Below, piece after piece: positions 6,784 to 16,118 of a DNA stretch of 42,322 nt. The notes below the pieces were generated by a model. That model saw only the letters and a program-made list of their open reading frames with translations. It had not been told where the DNA came from and made no database searches. Source of the DNA: an uncultured beta proteobacterium. GTDB lineage: Bacteria; Pseudomonadota; Gammaproteobacteria; Burkholderiales; Burkholderiaceae_C. Position numbers and translations under genes: made by a program. Position 1 is the first letter of the stretch; each line of letters starts with the position of its first letter. The stretch lies in the NCBI GenBank assembly GCA_903822435.1, contig CAIJPE010000027.1:1-42322 (forward strand), given 5' to 3'.

Positions 6784-9700
6784 ATGCCTCTCCAACTGCG
6801 CCTGTCAGACCTGCCGCAAGTCCTGCGCGATGGCGTGGCGCCCTGGTCCCTGGCGCCGCGCGATGCGGCGCTCCTGGCCTGGCTGGTACTCGAAGGGCCG
6901 ACCTCGCGCGACCGCCTGGGTGAACTGCTCTGGCCCGATAGCCCGCCGGCGCAGGCACGGACCACCCTGCGCCAAAGGCTGTTCAAGCTGCGCCAGGCGC
7001 TGGGCGAGGATGTGGCCACGGGTTCGCCCCTGCTGCACTTGGTCGATGCCACGGTGCATGACCTGGCCGATTCACCTTCCCTGCTGGGCGATCTGCTGCT
7101 GCCCGACGCGCCCGAGTTCAACGCCTGGCTGACCGGCCAGCGCGAGCAGCGCCGCGCCCGCGAGCTGGAATCCCTGCGCGAGCAGGCGCAGGCACTGGAA
7201 GACGCCGGCGACCCGCAGGCGGCCCTGCGCGTGGCGCTGACCCTGCGGCGGCTGGAGCCGCAGTCCGAGCCTGCGCACCAGCGCCTGATGCGCCTGCACT
7301 ACCTGACCGGTGACCGCGCCGCCGCGTTGGCGGCCTTCGACACCTGCGAGCAGATGCTCAAGCACGAGCTCGGCACGCAGCCTTCGCCGCAGACCCTCGC
7401 GCTGCTCGCGACGGTGGAAAGCGCCCCTGTCGCGTCGCCGCCGGCCGTGCCCCGCGCACTCCCCGCGGCCGTGCTGCGGCCGCCGCACCTGGTGGGCCGC
7501 GAGCGCGAGCTGGCAGCCCTGGCCCGGACCTGGGACGTCGCCCATGTGGCGGCCGTGATCGGCGAGGCCGGCATGGGCAAGAGCCGCCTGCTGACCAAGT
7601 TCGTGGAAGGCCGCGAGGGCGTGGCGCGCGCCGCAGCGCGGCCCGGCGATGCCGGCGTTCCTTTTGCCACGCTGGCAAGGCTGCTGCGCGCCGTGCCCGT
7701 CGTCCAGCCCGCGGCGCTGGACGCAGAGCTGCGCCGTCATCTGGTGCGCGTGCTGCCCGAGCTGGGCCTGCCAGCGCCCATGCCCGCCGACGCCCAACGC
7801 CTGCAACTGCAGCGCGCAGTCGCGGGCTATCTGGCTGTCGCTCCGGCGTTGCGGGCTGTCGTCCTCGATGACCTGCACTTCGCCGACGCCGCCAGCCTGG
7901 ACATGCTGCAGGGCCTGTTCGACGAAGGTCAGGCACTGCGATGGCTCATCGCCTACCGGCCTGCCGAGGCCGGCAGCGCCGTGAAGGCACTGGAGCTGGG
8001 GCTGCAGGAGTCGGCCCGCCTGGAGGCCATCGAACTGGCGCCGCTGGACGAGGCGGCGGCCGCCGCGCTGGTCGATCAACTGGGCCTGGGCGTCGAGGGC
8101 GGGCGCATCGCGCCGCAGCTCTTGCGCCTGACCGGCGGCAACCCCCTGTACATGCTGGAGACCCTCAAGCAGGCCTGGGTGGAGCGCTCGCTGGATCGCC
8201 TGGAGGGCGGCACGCAGCTGCCGCGCGCGGCGTCTGTCAGCCAGCTGATCGCCCGCCGCATCGACCGTCTGCCGCCGACGGCGCTGGCCCTGGCGCGCGT
8301 GGCCGCCGTGGCCGGCCTGGACTTTTCGCTGGCACTGGCCGAGGCGGTGATGGACACCCCGGTGGTCTACCTGGCCGACGCGGTGCGCGAACTGGAAAGT
8401 GCCCAGGTGATTCGAGGTTCGCAGTTCGCCCACGACCTCGTCTTCGAGGCCGTGCTGCGCAGCGTGCCGCAGGGGGTGGATGTGCGTCTGCACCAGCGCA
8501 CTGCCGGCTGGCTCGAAGCCCACGGCGGCGAGCCGGCGCGGCTGGCCCGGCACTGGCTGGCCGGCCACGAACGGGCGCGTGCCGTACCCTGGCTGAAGCA
8601 GGCGGCCCACGGAGCGATGCAGGCCTTTCGCGAACGCGAGGCGGCGGAGTTCCTGCTGCAGGCAGCCAGCATCGAAGAAGACCTGGGCGACCGTTCAGCG
8701 GCGTTCGGCACCGTGGAGCGCCTCTTCGCCGACGAACTGATGCAGCAGGTGCCCGAGCCGCTGGCCTTGGCCGATCGGCTCGACCGGCTTGCCACCGACG
8801 ACCGCCAGCGGGCCTGCGCGGCCCTGCAGCGCGGCTGGCTGCTCGCTTTCGAGTGGCGCCTGGACGAAGCGGTGCAGGTGCAGCAGCGCGCGCTGGCCCT
8901 GGCCCGCCAGTGCGGGGATGCGTCGCTCATCATCCAGACCCGGCATGCCCTGGCGATGGCGCTGGCGCAGATGGGGCGCTTCGCCGATGCCCTGCCGGTG
9001 TTCGAAAGCATCCAGGCGGCCCTGGACGCGAACCCGCAGTTGCAGGCGCCCCAGAGTTTCCTGGCGAACTTCGCCATGGCCCTGGACCAGATGGGGCGCG
9101 TGCGCGAGGCCCACACCCTGTGGCTCCAGGAATTGGAGCAGAAGTTCGAGCCCCCGATCAGCACCGGTACGGCGCTGAGCCTGAGCAACCTCGCCGTCAA
9201 CCGCTACGTCGCCGGCGACGTGGCCGCGTCGCTGGACCACGCGCTGGACAGACTGCGGCGCTATGGGGCCATCGAGGCCTCTCCGCAGCTGCACGTCGTT
9301 CCCGGCATCACCGCGGCGCGTTGCGAACGGCTGCTGGGCGCCTGGCGGCAGGCCGAAGCACGTGCCAACGCGGCGCTGGCCGCCGCCGCAGGCTCGCCGC
9401 ACCGGCGGCTGCACGCACAAGCCGCGCTGGCCGAGATCTGGGTGGACCTGGGGCAGTTCCAGCGTGCACTGGTGGCCCTGAACGCGGTGCTGGGCGACGA
9501 GCAGTCGCTGCCCAAGACAACCGCCTCCGCCGCGCTGGCGCTGGTGCGGCTGCGGCGCTGGCGCAACGAGGATGCGGGCGATGCGGTGAACCAGGCCCTG
9601 GCCCGACTGCCGGCCGATGCGGCGCCCGAGCTGCGCTTGTGCCTGTCCCTCGAGCAGGCCCTGTCGCGATCGCCGCACGAGGCCGCGCAGGCTGCCGAAG

Positions 9701-10056
9701 CGGCGCTGGCCCAGGCCCAGCGCCTCGGGTTGGAGGGCTTGGCCTTGATGGCGCAGCTGGCCCTGGTACTGAGCCAGCTGGAAGCCGACCCGCCACGGGC
9801 TGCCGGCGCTGCGCGCCGCGCTCTCGAGCTGGCGCAGACCCGCGCCCATCCCGGATTCTTTCGCCCCGAGCTCTGGCTGGTGGCGGCGCGCGCGCTGGGG
9901 GCTGCCGGCGATGCCGAAGCCGCCAGCCGCAGCCTGCAGGAAGGCCGAGAGTGGGTGCAGCAGCGCGTGCGCGAGGGGGATGTGCCAGCGCCTTACGTCG
10001 AGGGTTTCCTGCACCGCCATCCGGTCGTCCGGTCACTGCTCATCACGCAGGCATAA
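6784..10056 (+). CDS. BTAD/AAA-ATPase/TPR transcriptional regulator
   Basis: A protein of 1090 residues. Residues 1 to about 95 resemble the winged-helix DNA-binding part of BTAD/SARP regulators (LAWLVLEGPTSRDRLGELLW, RTTLRQRLFKLRQALG). Residues 100-220 form the helical bacterial transcriptional activation domain (AALRVALTLRRLEP...QRLMRLHYLTGDRAAALAAFD). A STAND-like ATPase follows, with Walker A GEAGMGKS (260-267) and Walker B-like VVLDDLHFAD. The C-terminal half is Ala/Leu-rich helical repeats of TPR type, for example around ALALARQCGDASLIIQTRHA. There is no C-terminal LuxR HTH, which separates it from MalT-type proteins. It follows the encapsulin operon by 157 bases with no visible terminator. 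Whether it regulates that operon or the PEP-CTERM gene behind it is unknown. The ATG at 6784 has a poor ribosome site, so the start is moderately sure. Confidence 0.85.
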   Translation: MPLQLRLSDLPQVLRDGVAPWSLAPRDAALLAWLVLEGPTSRDRLGELLWPDSPPAQARTTLRQRLFKLRQALGEDVATGSPLLHLVDATVHDLADSPSLLGDLLLPDAPEFNAWLTGQREQRRARELESLREQAQALEDAGDPQAALRVALTLRRLEPQSEPAHQRLMRLHYLTGDRAAALAAFDTCEQMLKHELGTQPSPQTLALLATVESAPVASPPAVPRALPAAVLRPPHLVGRERELAALARTWDVAHVAAVIGEAGMGKSRLLTKFVEGREGVARAAARPGDAGVPFATLARLLRAVPVVQPAALDAELRRHLVRVLPELGLPAPMPADAQRLQLQRAVAGYLAVAPALRAVVLDDLHFADAASLDMLQGLFDEGQALRWLIAYRPAEAGSAVKALELGLQESARLEAIELAPLDEAAAAALVDQLGLGVEGGRIAPQLLRLTGGNPLYMLETLKQAWVERSLDRLEGGTQLPRAASVSQLIARRIDRLPPTALALARVAAVAGLDFSLALAEAVMDTPVVYLADAVRELESAQVIRGSQFAHDLVFEAVLRSVPQGVDVRLHQRTAGWLEAHGGEPARLARHWLAGHERARAVPWLKQAAHGAMQAFREREAAEFLLQAASIEEDLGDRSAAFGTVERLFADELMQQVPEPLALADRLDRLATDDRQRACAALQRGWLLAFEWRLDEAVQVQQRALALARQCGDASLIIQTRHALAMALAQMGRFADALPVFESIQAALDANPQLQAPQSFLANFAMALDQMGRVREAHTLWLQELEQKFEPPISTGTALSLSNLAVNRYVAGDVAASLDHALDRLRRYGAIEASPQLHVVPGITAARCERLLGAWRQAEARANAALAAAAGSPHRRLHAQAALAEIWVDLGQFQRALVALNAVLGDEQSLPKTTASAALALVRLRRWRNEDAGDAVNQALARLPADAAPELRLCLSLEQALSRSPHEAAQAAEAALAQAQRLGLEGLALMAQLALVLSQLEADPPRAAGAARRALELAQTRAHPGFFRPELWLVAARALGAAGDAEAASRSLQEGREWVQQRVREGDVPAPYVEGFLHRHPVVRSLLITQA

Positions 10057-10107
10057 CGCAGCGGTCGCTAGCCTGTGCGTCATTTCCTTGCTCTCAGGAG
10101 GATGGCT

Positions 10108-11163
10108 GTGTACCCCGCCCTATCCAAGATCTTCATGGCTGCCCGCGCGGTCGCCGTCTGCTGCGGCGCCATCGCTGCGGTCCCGCACGCATTCTCACAG
10201 TCCGTGTTCCCGGGCTACCAGATCGGGCTGATTTCGGATGCCAAGACCAGCGCCTACTACTTCGGGACCTACTCCGACACGGTCGATGACCTTCGCTACC
10301 TGCCCGGCGCGGGGCCGCTTGCAAGATCCGATTCGGCAGCCTTCGTGTTTGCCGGCGACAACGTGGGCGACAACGGCTCGGGCGCCGCGTACGCGACGTT
10401 CGGCAGGCTCGGCGCCACCTCGTCTGCGTCTGCGGACGGCCGGGCGCCGCTGGGCAGCAGTGCGGTGAACGTCGACGGCACGGGGCAAAGCCAGGCGGGC
10501 GCGTCCTGGGTCGATCTGCTGACGCCGAACTGGGTCGGCCACGCCGGCGAGAACGGCAGCATGACTTTCTCGATGCGGGTCTCCGGCAGCCTGGCCGTGT
10601 CCACCGGTGCCCCGAATGTCGGCGCGGCCTCGCAGGACACGTTCCGGGCCGATGGCGTGCTGCGCATGACGGCCTCCCGGTCGACGCCGACACAAGGCGA
10701 CCCGTACAACGTCACCACCTTGGCCAGCGTGACTTCCGAGGGTCAGGCCCGCATCAGCAGCAGCAACTACCAGTATTTCGGCGACACCTTCCTACGCACG
10801 GTCTCGATGACGGTGCCGATCGTCTGGGGCTCGCCGATCTGGCTGCAGGTGGCGCTCGGAACGTCGACCTATGCCGACGTGAACAGGCCGCTCATCGGCC
10901 CGGGCGACCCGGCCTACTATGTCCCGCGCAACGGCAATGCGGCAGCGGGCTTCTACGACACCGCGTCCTGGACCGGCATCAGCAGCGTCCTCGACGCCAA
11001 TGGCCACGCGGTCAGCAACTGGACCGTGCCGGCCGCCTCAGGCACCGACTGGACGCAGAACTACGCCGCCACGGTGCCGGAAGCCCCCTCGCTTGCGATG
11101 ATGCTGGGCGGCCTGCTGCTGTTCATGCTCGGCCGCCGGCCTCAAACCGCGGCCAGGGCCTGA
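10108..11163 (+). CDS. PEP-CTERM-like exported protein
   Basis: A 351-residue secreted protein of unknown role. It has an N-terminal signal peptide (KIFMAARAVAVCCGAIAAVPHAFSQS), a Gly/Ser/Thr/Tyr-rich beta-type body, and a C-terminal sorting tail made of VPEAPS, a hydrophobic segment (MMLGGLLLFMLG) and an RR-containing end. The tail fits PEP-CTERM with Ala in the third position, PEA. Such proteins are processed by exosortase and linked to exopolysaccharide; no exosortase lies in the window. I chose GTG 10108 because AGGAGG (10096-10101) is then six bases away. The in-frame ATG at 10102 directly abuts that site and would be poorly spaced. Its last 22 bases overlap convergently with metY. It may be co-transcribed with the regulator 51 bases upstream. 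Confidence 0.75.
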   Translation: MYPALSKIFMAARAVAVCCGAIAAVPHAFSQSVFPGYQIGLISDAKTSAYYFGTYSDTVDDLRYLPGAGPLARSDSAAFVFAGDNVGDNGSGAAYATFGRLGATSSASADGRAPLGSSAVNVDGTGQSQAGASWVDLLTPNWVGHAGENGSMTFSMRVSGSLAVSTGAPNVGAASQDTFRADGVLRMTASRSTPTQGDPYNVTTLASVTSEGQARISSSNYQYFGDTFLRTVSMTVPIVWGSPIWLQVALGTSTYADVNRPLIGPGDPAYYVPRNGNAAAGFYDTASWTGISSVLDANGHAVSNWTVPAASGTDWTQNYAATVPEAPSLAMMLGGLLLFMLGRRPQTAARA

Positions 11164-12440
11164 TCCAGGTCCGCGATCAAGTCGTCCGCATGCTCGATGC
11201 CGACCGAGAGCCGGACGGCATCTTCGCTGACCCCGGCCTTGTCCAGTTCGGCCGGCGTGAGCTGCCGGTGCGTGGTGGAGGCGGGGTGCGTGGCCAGCGA
11301 CTTGGCGTCGCCGATGTTCACCAGCCGCGTGAAGAGCTGCAGCGCGTCCAGGAAGCGCGCACCGGTGGCCCGGCCTTCTCCGGGCGCGCCCTTCACACCG
11401 AACGTCAGCAGGCCCGAGGCCTTGCCCGACAGGTACTTCTGCACCAGGGCATGGTCGGGGTGGCTTTCCAGGCCGGCATAGTTCACCCAGCCCACTTTGG
11501 GGTGCCTGGCCAGGTGCTGCGCAACCGCCAGGGTGTTGGCGCTGATCCGGTCCACCCGCAAGGCCAGGGTCTCGATGCCCTGCAGGATGAGCCAGGCGTT
11601 GAACGGCGAGATGGCGGCGCCGATGTTGCGCAGCGGCACCACGCGCGCCCGGCCGATGTACGCCGCAGCACCCAGCGCTTCGGTGTAGACCACGCCGTGG
11701 TAGCTCACATCGGGTTCGTTCAAGCGCTTGAAGCGTTCCTTGTGCTGTGCCCACGGGAACTTGCCGGAATCGACGATGGCCCCGCCTACGCTGGTGCCGT
11801 GGCCGCCCAGGTACTTGGTCAACGAGTGCACGACGATGTCGGCACCGTGCTCGATGGGCCGGCTGAGGTAGGGCGTGGCCACGGTGTTGTCCACGATCAA
11901 GGGCACGCCGTGCCGGTGCGCGATGCCGGCGATGGCCGCGATGTCGGTCACGTTGCCCTGGGGGTTGCCCAGCGACTCGACGAAGATGGCCTTGGTCCGT
12001 GCGTCGATGAGGGGCTCGAAGCTCTCGGGCTTGCGGTAGTCGGCAAATCGCGTCTGGATGCCGTACTGCGGCAGCGTGTGGGCAAACAGGTTGTAGGTGC
12101 CGCCGTAGAGGGCGCTGCTGGCCACGATGTTGTCGCCGGCCTCCGAGATGGTCAGGATGGAGTAGGTCACCGCCGCCTGCCCCGAGGCCAGCGCCAGGGC
12201 CGCGATGCCGCCTTCCAGTGCGGCCACGCGCTGTTCCAGCACGTCTTGCGTGGGGTTCATGATGCGCGTGTAGATGTTTCCCGGCACCTTCAGGTCGAAC
12301 AGGTCGGCGCCGTGTTGGGCGCTGTCGAAGGCATAGGCCACGGTCTGGAACAGCGGCACGGCCACGGCCTTCGTCGTGGGGTCGGGCGTGTAGCCGGCGT
12401 GGACGGACAGGGTTTCGAAACGCAAGGGTCGTTGGCTCAC
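11142..12440 (-). CDS. metY: O-acetylhomoserine aminocarboxypropyltransferase (sulfhydrylase)
   Basis: A 432-residue Cys/Met-metabolism PLP enzyme. It makes homocysteine from O-acetylhomoserine and sulfide, giving direct sulfur entry to methionine. The hallmarks are [10 protein letters not shown] at the N-terminus, [22 protein letters not shown], and the PLP lysine Lys209 in [12 protein letters not shown]. The length of about 430 residues fits MetY rather than MetB or MetZ, which are near 390. The start is a GTG at 12440 with GGGAG about seven bases upstream. Divergent to it is a TauD-type dioxygenase, and the 129-base gap holds two overlapping copies of the sulfur operator facing each way. 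It is therefore probably induced under sulfur limitation to capture sulfide derived from sulfonates. The 3' end overlaps the convergent PEP-CTERM gene by 22 bases. Confidence 0.92.
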   Translation of the reverse strand: MSQRPLRFETLSVHAGYTPDPTTKAVAVPLFQTVAYAFDSAQHGADLFDLKVPGNIYTRIMNPTQDVLEQRVAALEGGIAALALASGQAAVTYSILTISEAGDNIVASSALYGGTYNLFAHTLPQYGIQTRFADYRKPESFEPLIDARTKAIFVESLGNPQGNVTDIAAIAGIAHRHGVPLIVDNTVATPYLSRPIEHGADIVVHSLTKYLGGHGTSVGGAIVDSGKFPWAQHKERFKRLNEPDVSYHGVVYTEALGAAAYIGRARVVPLRNIGAAISPFNAWLILQGIETLALRVDRISANTLAVAQHLARHPKVGWVNYAGLESHPDHALVQKYLSGKASGLLTFGVKGAPGEGRATGARFLDALQLFTRLVNIGDAKSLATHPASTTHRQLTPAELDKAGVSEDAVRLSVGIEHADDLIADLDQALAAV

Positions 12441-12495
12441 GGAGGCTCCCGATGGATGGCGAGCGGGCCAGCGTAGGCAAGCCGGCACGGCTGGC

Positions 12496-12529
12496 CAACG
12501 CAGGCTTTCGCATGAGCTCATGCGCAGGG
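12496..12529 (+). promoter_or_regulatory. Putative sulfur-regulon operator, site B-plus (metY side)
   Basis: Reads CAACGCAGG, 11 bases, GCTCATGCG on the plus strand. It matches 16 of the 18 shared positions. The CAACG end lies 55 bases from the metY GTG at 12440. It overlaps the opposite-facing site B-minus, and both use the central palindrome GCATGAGCTCATGC. Confidence 0.5.
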
Positions 12530-12537
12530 CTTCGTTG
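12504..12537 (-). promoter_or_regulatory. Putative sulfur-regulon operator, site B-minus (tauD side)
   Basis: On the minus strand this reads CAACGAAGC, 11 bases, GCTCATGCG, matching all 18 shared positions. The CAACGAAGC end lies 32 bases before the dioxygenase start at 12570. Together with the opposite-facing copy it makes a nearly symmetrical divergent control region. Confidence 0.6.
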
Positions 12538-12569
12538 GCGTGGCACGGCCGGGTGCCTACAGTCCCAGG

Positions 12570-13454
12570 ATGACGACCGCAACCCTGGGCGCCCCGGTGC
12601 GCCAACGCTTCCACATCCGGCCCTTCGATGCACCGTTGGGCGCTGAAGTGCTGGGTCTGGACCTGACCCGTCCCTTGGGCGACGAAGACTTTGCACGGCT
12701 GCACCAGGCCCACCTGGATCACCACGTGCTGGTCTTTCGCGACCAGCGCATCACCACAGACCAGCATCTCCAGTTCAGCCGTCGGTGGGGCCCCTTGCAG
12801 CGCCATGTGCTGCAGCAGTTCGCATGGCAGGGGCACCCGGAGACGCTGGTCGTCTCCAACATCGTCGAGAACGGTCAGCCCATCGGCCTGGGCGATGCGG
12901 GCGTGTACTGGCACAGCGACTTGTCGTACAAGCCACGTCCGAGCCTGGGCTCGTTGCTGCATGCCCAGGAGCTGCCGGCCGAGGGGGGTGACACCCTGTT
13001 CGCGAACCAGCACCGCGCGTGGAACGGGCTGCCCGCGGCCCTGCGCCAGGCCGCCGCGGGCCGCCGCGCCGAGCACCATTACCTCAAGCGCTACGCGGAG
13101 CTGCAACGCCGCAGCCCGTGGCGGCCCGACCTGACGCCCGAGCAGGTGGCCCAGGTGCCCGCCGTGGCGCACCCGGTGGTGCGCACGCACCCGGAATCAG
13201 GACGCCAGGCGCTGTTCGTCAACGAGCACTTCACGACCAGGATCGTTGGCCTGCCCGATGACGAAAGCAGCGCGCTGCTGGATGAACTGACTGCCCACGC
13301 CACCCAGGACCGCTTCGTCTACCGCCATCGCTGGCAGCCGCACGACCTGGTGTTCTGGGACAACCGCTCCTTGCAGCACCTGGCCACGGGTTGCCCGCCC
13401 GACCAGCGGCGCAGGCTCATCAGGACGACGGTGGAAGGCGACGCGCCGATCTGA
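12570..13454 (+). CDS. TauD/TfdA-family Fe(II)/2-oxoglutarate dioxygenase
   Basis: A 294-residue cytoplasmic dioxygenase of the taurine dioxygenase group. It hydroxylates the carbon next to a sulfonate (or sulfate ester), releasing sulfite and an aldehyde, using 2-oxoglutarate and oxygen. The iron ligands appear as His115-x-Asp117 in VYWHSDLSY and the distal His270 in WDNRSLQHLATG, with a 2-oxoglutarate-binding Arg near 281-285 (RRRLIRTTV). TfdA-type features LVFRDQ and GGDTLFANQ are present. The ATG at 12570 has CAGG close upstream. It diverges from metY and carries the sulfur operator, which supports organosulfur use. The substrate is not decided by sequence: taurine, another alkanesulfonate or a sulfate ester are all possible. 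Confidence 0.87.
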   Translation: MTTATLGAPVRQRFHIRPFDAPLGAEVLGLDLTRPLGDEDFARLHQAHLDHHVLVFRDQRITTDQHLQFSRRWGPLQRHVLQQFAWQGHPETLVVSNIVENGQPIGLGDAGVYWHSDLSYKPRPSLGSLLHAQELPAEGGDTLFANQHRAWNGLPAALRQAAAGRRAEHHYLKRYAELQRRSPWRPDLTPEQVAQVPAVAHPVVRTHPESGRQALFVNEHFTTRIVGLPDDESSALLDELTAHATQDRFVYRHRWQPHDLVFWDNRSLQHLATGCPPDQRRRLIRTTVEGDAPI

Positions 13455-13637
13455 ATGCCATCGCGGCGGTCAGGCCAAGGCCCATCGGCACGATCAGGCC
13501 GGGCCCGTGCATCGGCGCAGCCAGTGAGACCGCGACCCCTAACGCCTTTGGTCGCTGGCATCCAGATCCATTGTCTTGATGTGAGCCAGCGGGCCATCAC
13601 CCCCGTTCTGGTGGATTTCGAGGCCCGCTACGCCCTC

Positions 13638-14363
13638 TCATACGGATGATTGACGGGTTGACCCGAGCCCCCTCCTGCCGCGCCGCCTGAATGCGCCGCT
13701 CGCAGCAGCAAGCCCCGCCGATCCGAGTGCCAGCAGTGCGCCACTGCCGGGCTCGGGCACCACCGCCACGATGCCGCGCCCCCGCACGTTTTCATACGCG
13801 AAGGCGTTCAGGGTGATGGTGTAGTTCGCGTTGACGGTGATGTCGGCGAAGCCATAGAACACGTCGCCGCTGCTCGCTCCGCTCGGATCACGCAGCGTCA
13901 GGCCCAGGAAACCGCGGCCCGGTGACCAGTTGCCGTAGGCCGGACCCAGATCGGGATAGCCCGCACCCGGGTTCTGGTAGCCACTGGCCGGGCCGATCAG
14001 ATCGCCGGCGGCAAAGCGGCCCGGGTTCAGGTTGGTCGATGATGCGTACACCACGCCGTTGCCGCGCGAGAAGAAGCCTTCGGTGTAGATCTGCGCCTGC
14101 GCCGCGCCGAACTCGGTGTCGCTGAGCAGGAAGAACTTGCCGTCCTCGAAGAGCGGATTGGGGAACAAGTAGCCCCGGCTCTCTGCATAGCCGCTCAAGG
14201 GATTGAACCAGACCCCGGTGCCATCGTTGTTGCCGCCGCCCGGGTTGAAAGGCGTGGTCAGCGGTGAGGCCAGTGAGGTGTAGACGACGCTGGCCTGCCC
14301 CGTCATGGGCAGGGCAGCCAGCACGGCTGCCGACATCGCGGCGGCGGCGGTGAGTGCGCGCAT
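13638..14363 (-). CDS. PEP-CTERM sorting-domain protein
   Basis: A 241-residue exported protein with a signal peptide (MRALTAAAAMSAAVLAALPMTGQA), a Gly/Asn/Tyr-rich body, and a classical PEP-CTERM tail: VVPEPGSGALLALGSAGLA followed by an Arg-rich end. Such proteins are anchored or secreted after exosortase processing. The body is unassigned; repeats like NPGGGNNDGTG and NPGAGYPDLGPAYGNW suggest an extracellular beta protein. The start at 14363 is set by GGAGG eight bases upstream. It is downstream of ssuB on the same strand across a 98-base gap and has no evident sulfur role, since it contains no Cys. It could be read from the ssu operon or from its own promoter. Confidence 0.8.
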   Translation of the reverse strand: MRALTAAAAMSAAVLAALPMTGQASVVYTSLASPLTTPFNPGGGNNDGTGVWFNPLSGYAESRGYLFPNPLFEDGKFFLLSDTEFGAAQAQIYTEGFFSRGNGVVYASSTNLNPGRFAAGDLIGPASGYQNPGAGYPDLGPAYGNWSPGRGFLGLTLRDPSGASSGDVFYGFADITVNANYTITLNAFAYENVRGRGIVAVVPEPGSGALLALGSAGLAAASGAFRRRGRRGLGSTRQSSV

Positions 14364-14461
14364 GATTTTTCCTCCGGTGAGTCGATGGACGCTACCGCAA
14401 AAGCCGTAGCAATCGCCAGACCACACCCCCTGATCAGGGGAGGAGGAGCGCGCGGATCCCG

Positions 14462-15310
14462 TCAGTGGCTGGCTGCCCCAGGCCCTTGCAGCACCCGCCG
14501 CAGGACCTGGTCTTCCAGTGCCGCATAGGCCGCTTCGCCTCGAGACCGCGGGCGGGGCAGACGTACCCGTTCGTCCAGCGCGATGCGGCCGTCCTCGACC
14601 AGCAGCACCCGATCGGCCACCGCGACGGCCTCGGACACATCGTGCGTGACCAGCAAGGCGGTGAAGCCTTGCTCGCGCCACAGGCCTTCGATCAGTGCCT
14701 GCATCTCGATGCGCGTGAGCGCGTCCAGTGCGCCCAGCGGCTCATCCAGCAGCAGCAAGCGCGGCGCGTGCACCAGGGCACGTGCCAGCGCCACGCGCTG
14801 GCGCTGGCCACCGGACAGCACGGCCGGCCAGTCGTGTGCCCGTTCGGCCAGTCCCACCTGGGCCAGGGCACCGCGCGAACGTGCGGGCGCATCGGCCGTG
14901 CGCAGGCCCAGCGCGATGTTGGCGGCCACGCGCTTCCAGGGCAGCAGGCGCGCATCCTGGAACATGATCCGGGTGTCTTCGCGGTGCACGGCCAGGGGCT
15001 GGCCGTCCAGGCTCAAGGTGCCCTCATCCGCGGACTCCAGACCGGCCACCAAACGCAAGAGGGTGCTCTTGCCGCAACCGCTGCGGCCCACGATGGCCAC
15101 GAACTCGCCGGGCGCAATCCGCAGGTCGATGCCCTGGAGCACCCGGCGGCTGCCATAGGACTTCGACACGCCGCTCAGGTGGATGGCCAGGCCGTGCGCC
15201 GGGCCCGTGCGGGCCAGGGCTTGGCCGGCCGCGGGTTCAGCGGCCGCCGAACCCCGGGGCATCAGCCGCGGCCAGATGCCGGCTGGATCGTCGAACTCGG
15301 TCAACACCAT
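14462..15310 (-). CDS. ssuB: Aliphatic sulfonate ABC transporter ATPase
   Basis: A 282-residue ABC ATPase that powers sulfonate import. It has Walker [11 protein letters not shown]-loop [10 protein letters not shown], signature LSGGQRQR, Walker [13 protein letters not shown] and the switch His in [10 protein letters not shown]. An N-terminal extension of about 45 residues precedes the nucleotide-binding domain. I chose the ATG at 15310 because AAGGAG lies about eight bases before it. A GTG at 15334 would extend the protein by eight residues and overlap ssuC. It is the last gene of ssuADCB. Substrate assignment rests on the operon, since nitrate, taurine and sulfonate ATPases look alike. Confidence 0.92.
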   Translation of the reverse strand: MVLTEFDDPAGIWPRLMPRGSAAAEPAAGQALARTGPAHGLAIHLSGVSKSYGSRRVLQGIDLRIAPGEFVAIVGRSGCGKSTLLRLVAGLESADEGTLSLDGQPLAVHREDTRIMFQDARLLPWKRVAANIALGLRTADAPARSRGALAQVGLAERAHDWPAVLSGGQRQRVALARALVHAPRLLLLDEPLGALDALTRIEMQALIEGLWREQGFTALLVTHDVSEAVAVADRVLLVEDGRIALDERVRLPRPRSRGEAAYAALEDQVLRRVLQGPGAASH

Positions 15311-15326
15311 GGTGGACTCCTTCACT

Positions 15327-16118
15327 TCAGGCACGGCCCTGGACGGGCTGATAGGACGGATGCCAGCGCAGCCAGGTGGCTTCCAGCCCCTTGGCCAGCA
15401 GATCGGCCAGCTTGCCCAGCGCCGCGTACAGCAGGATGCCCACCAGCACCACGTCGGTCTGCAGGAACTCGCGCGCGTTCATCGTCATGTAGCCGATGCC
15501 CGATTGGGCCGAGATCGTCTCGGCCACGATCAGGATCACCCACATGAAGCCCAGCGAGAAGCGCACGCCCACGAGGATGGAAGGCAGCGCGCCGGGCAGG
15601 ATCACGTCGCGGTACAGCGCCCAGCCCGAGAGGCCGTAGCTGCGAGCCATCTCGATGAGCCCCGCATCCACGGAGCGGATGCCGTGGAAGGTGTTGATGT
15701 AGATGGGAAAGAAGACACCGAGAGAAACCAGGAACAGCTTGGCACCCTCGTCGATGCCGAACCAGAGAATCACCAGGGGAATGAGCGCCAGCGGCGGCAC
15801 GTTGCGCACCATCTGCAGCGTCGAGTCCAGCAGCGTTTCCGCCACCTTCAGCGAACCCGTCAGCAGCCCGAGCACCAATGCGAGGCTCCCGCCCACGGCA
15901 AAGCCCGACAGCGCGCGGCCCGTGCTGCGCGCCACGTGCTGCCACATCTCGCCAGTAAGCGACATCGTCCAGAAGGCCTTCACCACCGAAGCCGGCGAGG
16001 GCAGCACCCGCACGGAAAGCCAACCCGCTTGCGAAGAAGCCTGCCACGCGATCAGGATGAGCACCGGCACGGCCCACGGCAGGGCCCGCCGAAGCCAGGG
16101 AGGCTGCGTGCTGCTCAT
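15327..16118 (-). CDS. ssuC: Aliphatic sulfonate ABC transporter permease
   Basis: A 263-residue inner-membrane permease with about six membrane segments. The first is [20 protein letters not shown], preceded by a positive N-terminus. The cytoplasmic EAA-like loop that contacts the ATPase is [29 protein letters not shown] (around 158-182). Family features such as [16 protein letters not shown] and [10 protein letters not shown] are present. It starts by an ATGA overlap with the ssuD stop, indicating coupled translation, and is followed by ssuB after 16 bases. It forms the channel for sulfonates delivered by SsuA. Confidence 0.93.
   Translation of the reverse strand: MSSTQPPWLRRALPWAVPVLILIAWQASSQAGWLSVRVLPSPASVVKAFWTMSLTGEMWQHVARSTGRALSGFAVGGSLALVLGLLTGSLKVAETLLDSTLQMVRNVPPLALIPLVILWFGIDEGAKLFLVSLGVFFPIYINTFHGIRSVDAGLIEMARSYGLSGWALYRDVILPGALPSILVGVRFSLGFMWVILIVAETISAQSGIGYMTMNAREFLQTDVVLVGILLYAALGKLADLLAKGLEATWLRWHPSYQPVQGRA

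Noticed and set aside
2643..7121. Very long open frame on the minus strand across cysK-desulfurase
   Set aside because: It is an antisense shadow of high-GC coding sequence; composition is Arg/Gly/His-rich and no domain is recognisable, while the plus-strand genes are clear.
13455..13637. Minus-strand frame reading a short hydrophobic stretch (APMHGPGLIVPMGLGLTAAMAF) like a membrane-protein remnant
   Set aside because: It is under 40 residues, has no start or ribosome site, and I cannot match it to a family. High-GC DNA often gives Ala/Gly/Leu-rich frames. I see nothing else in this gap.
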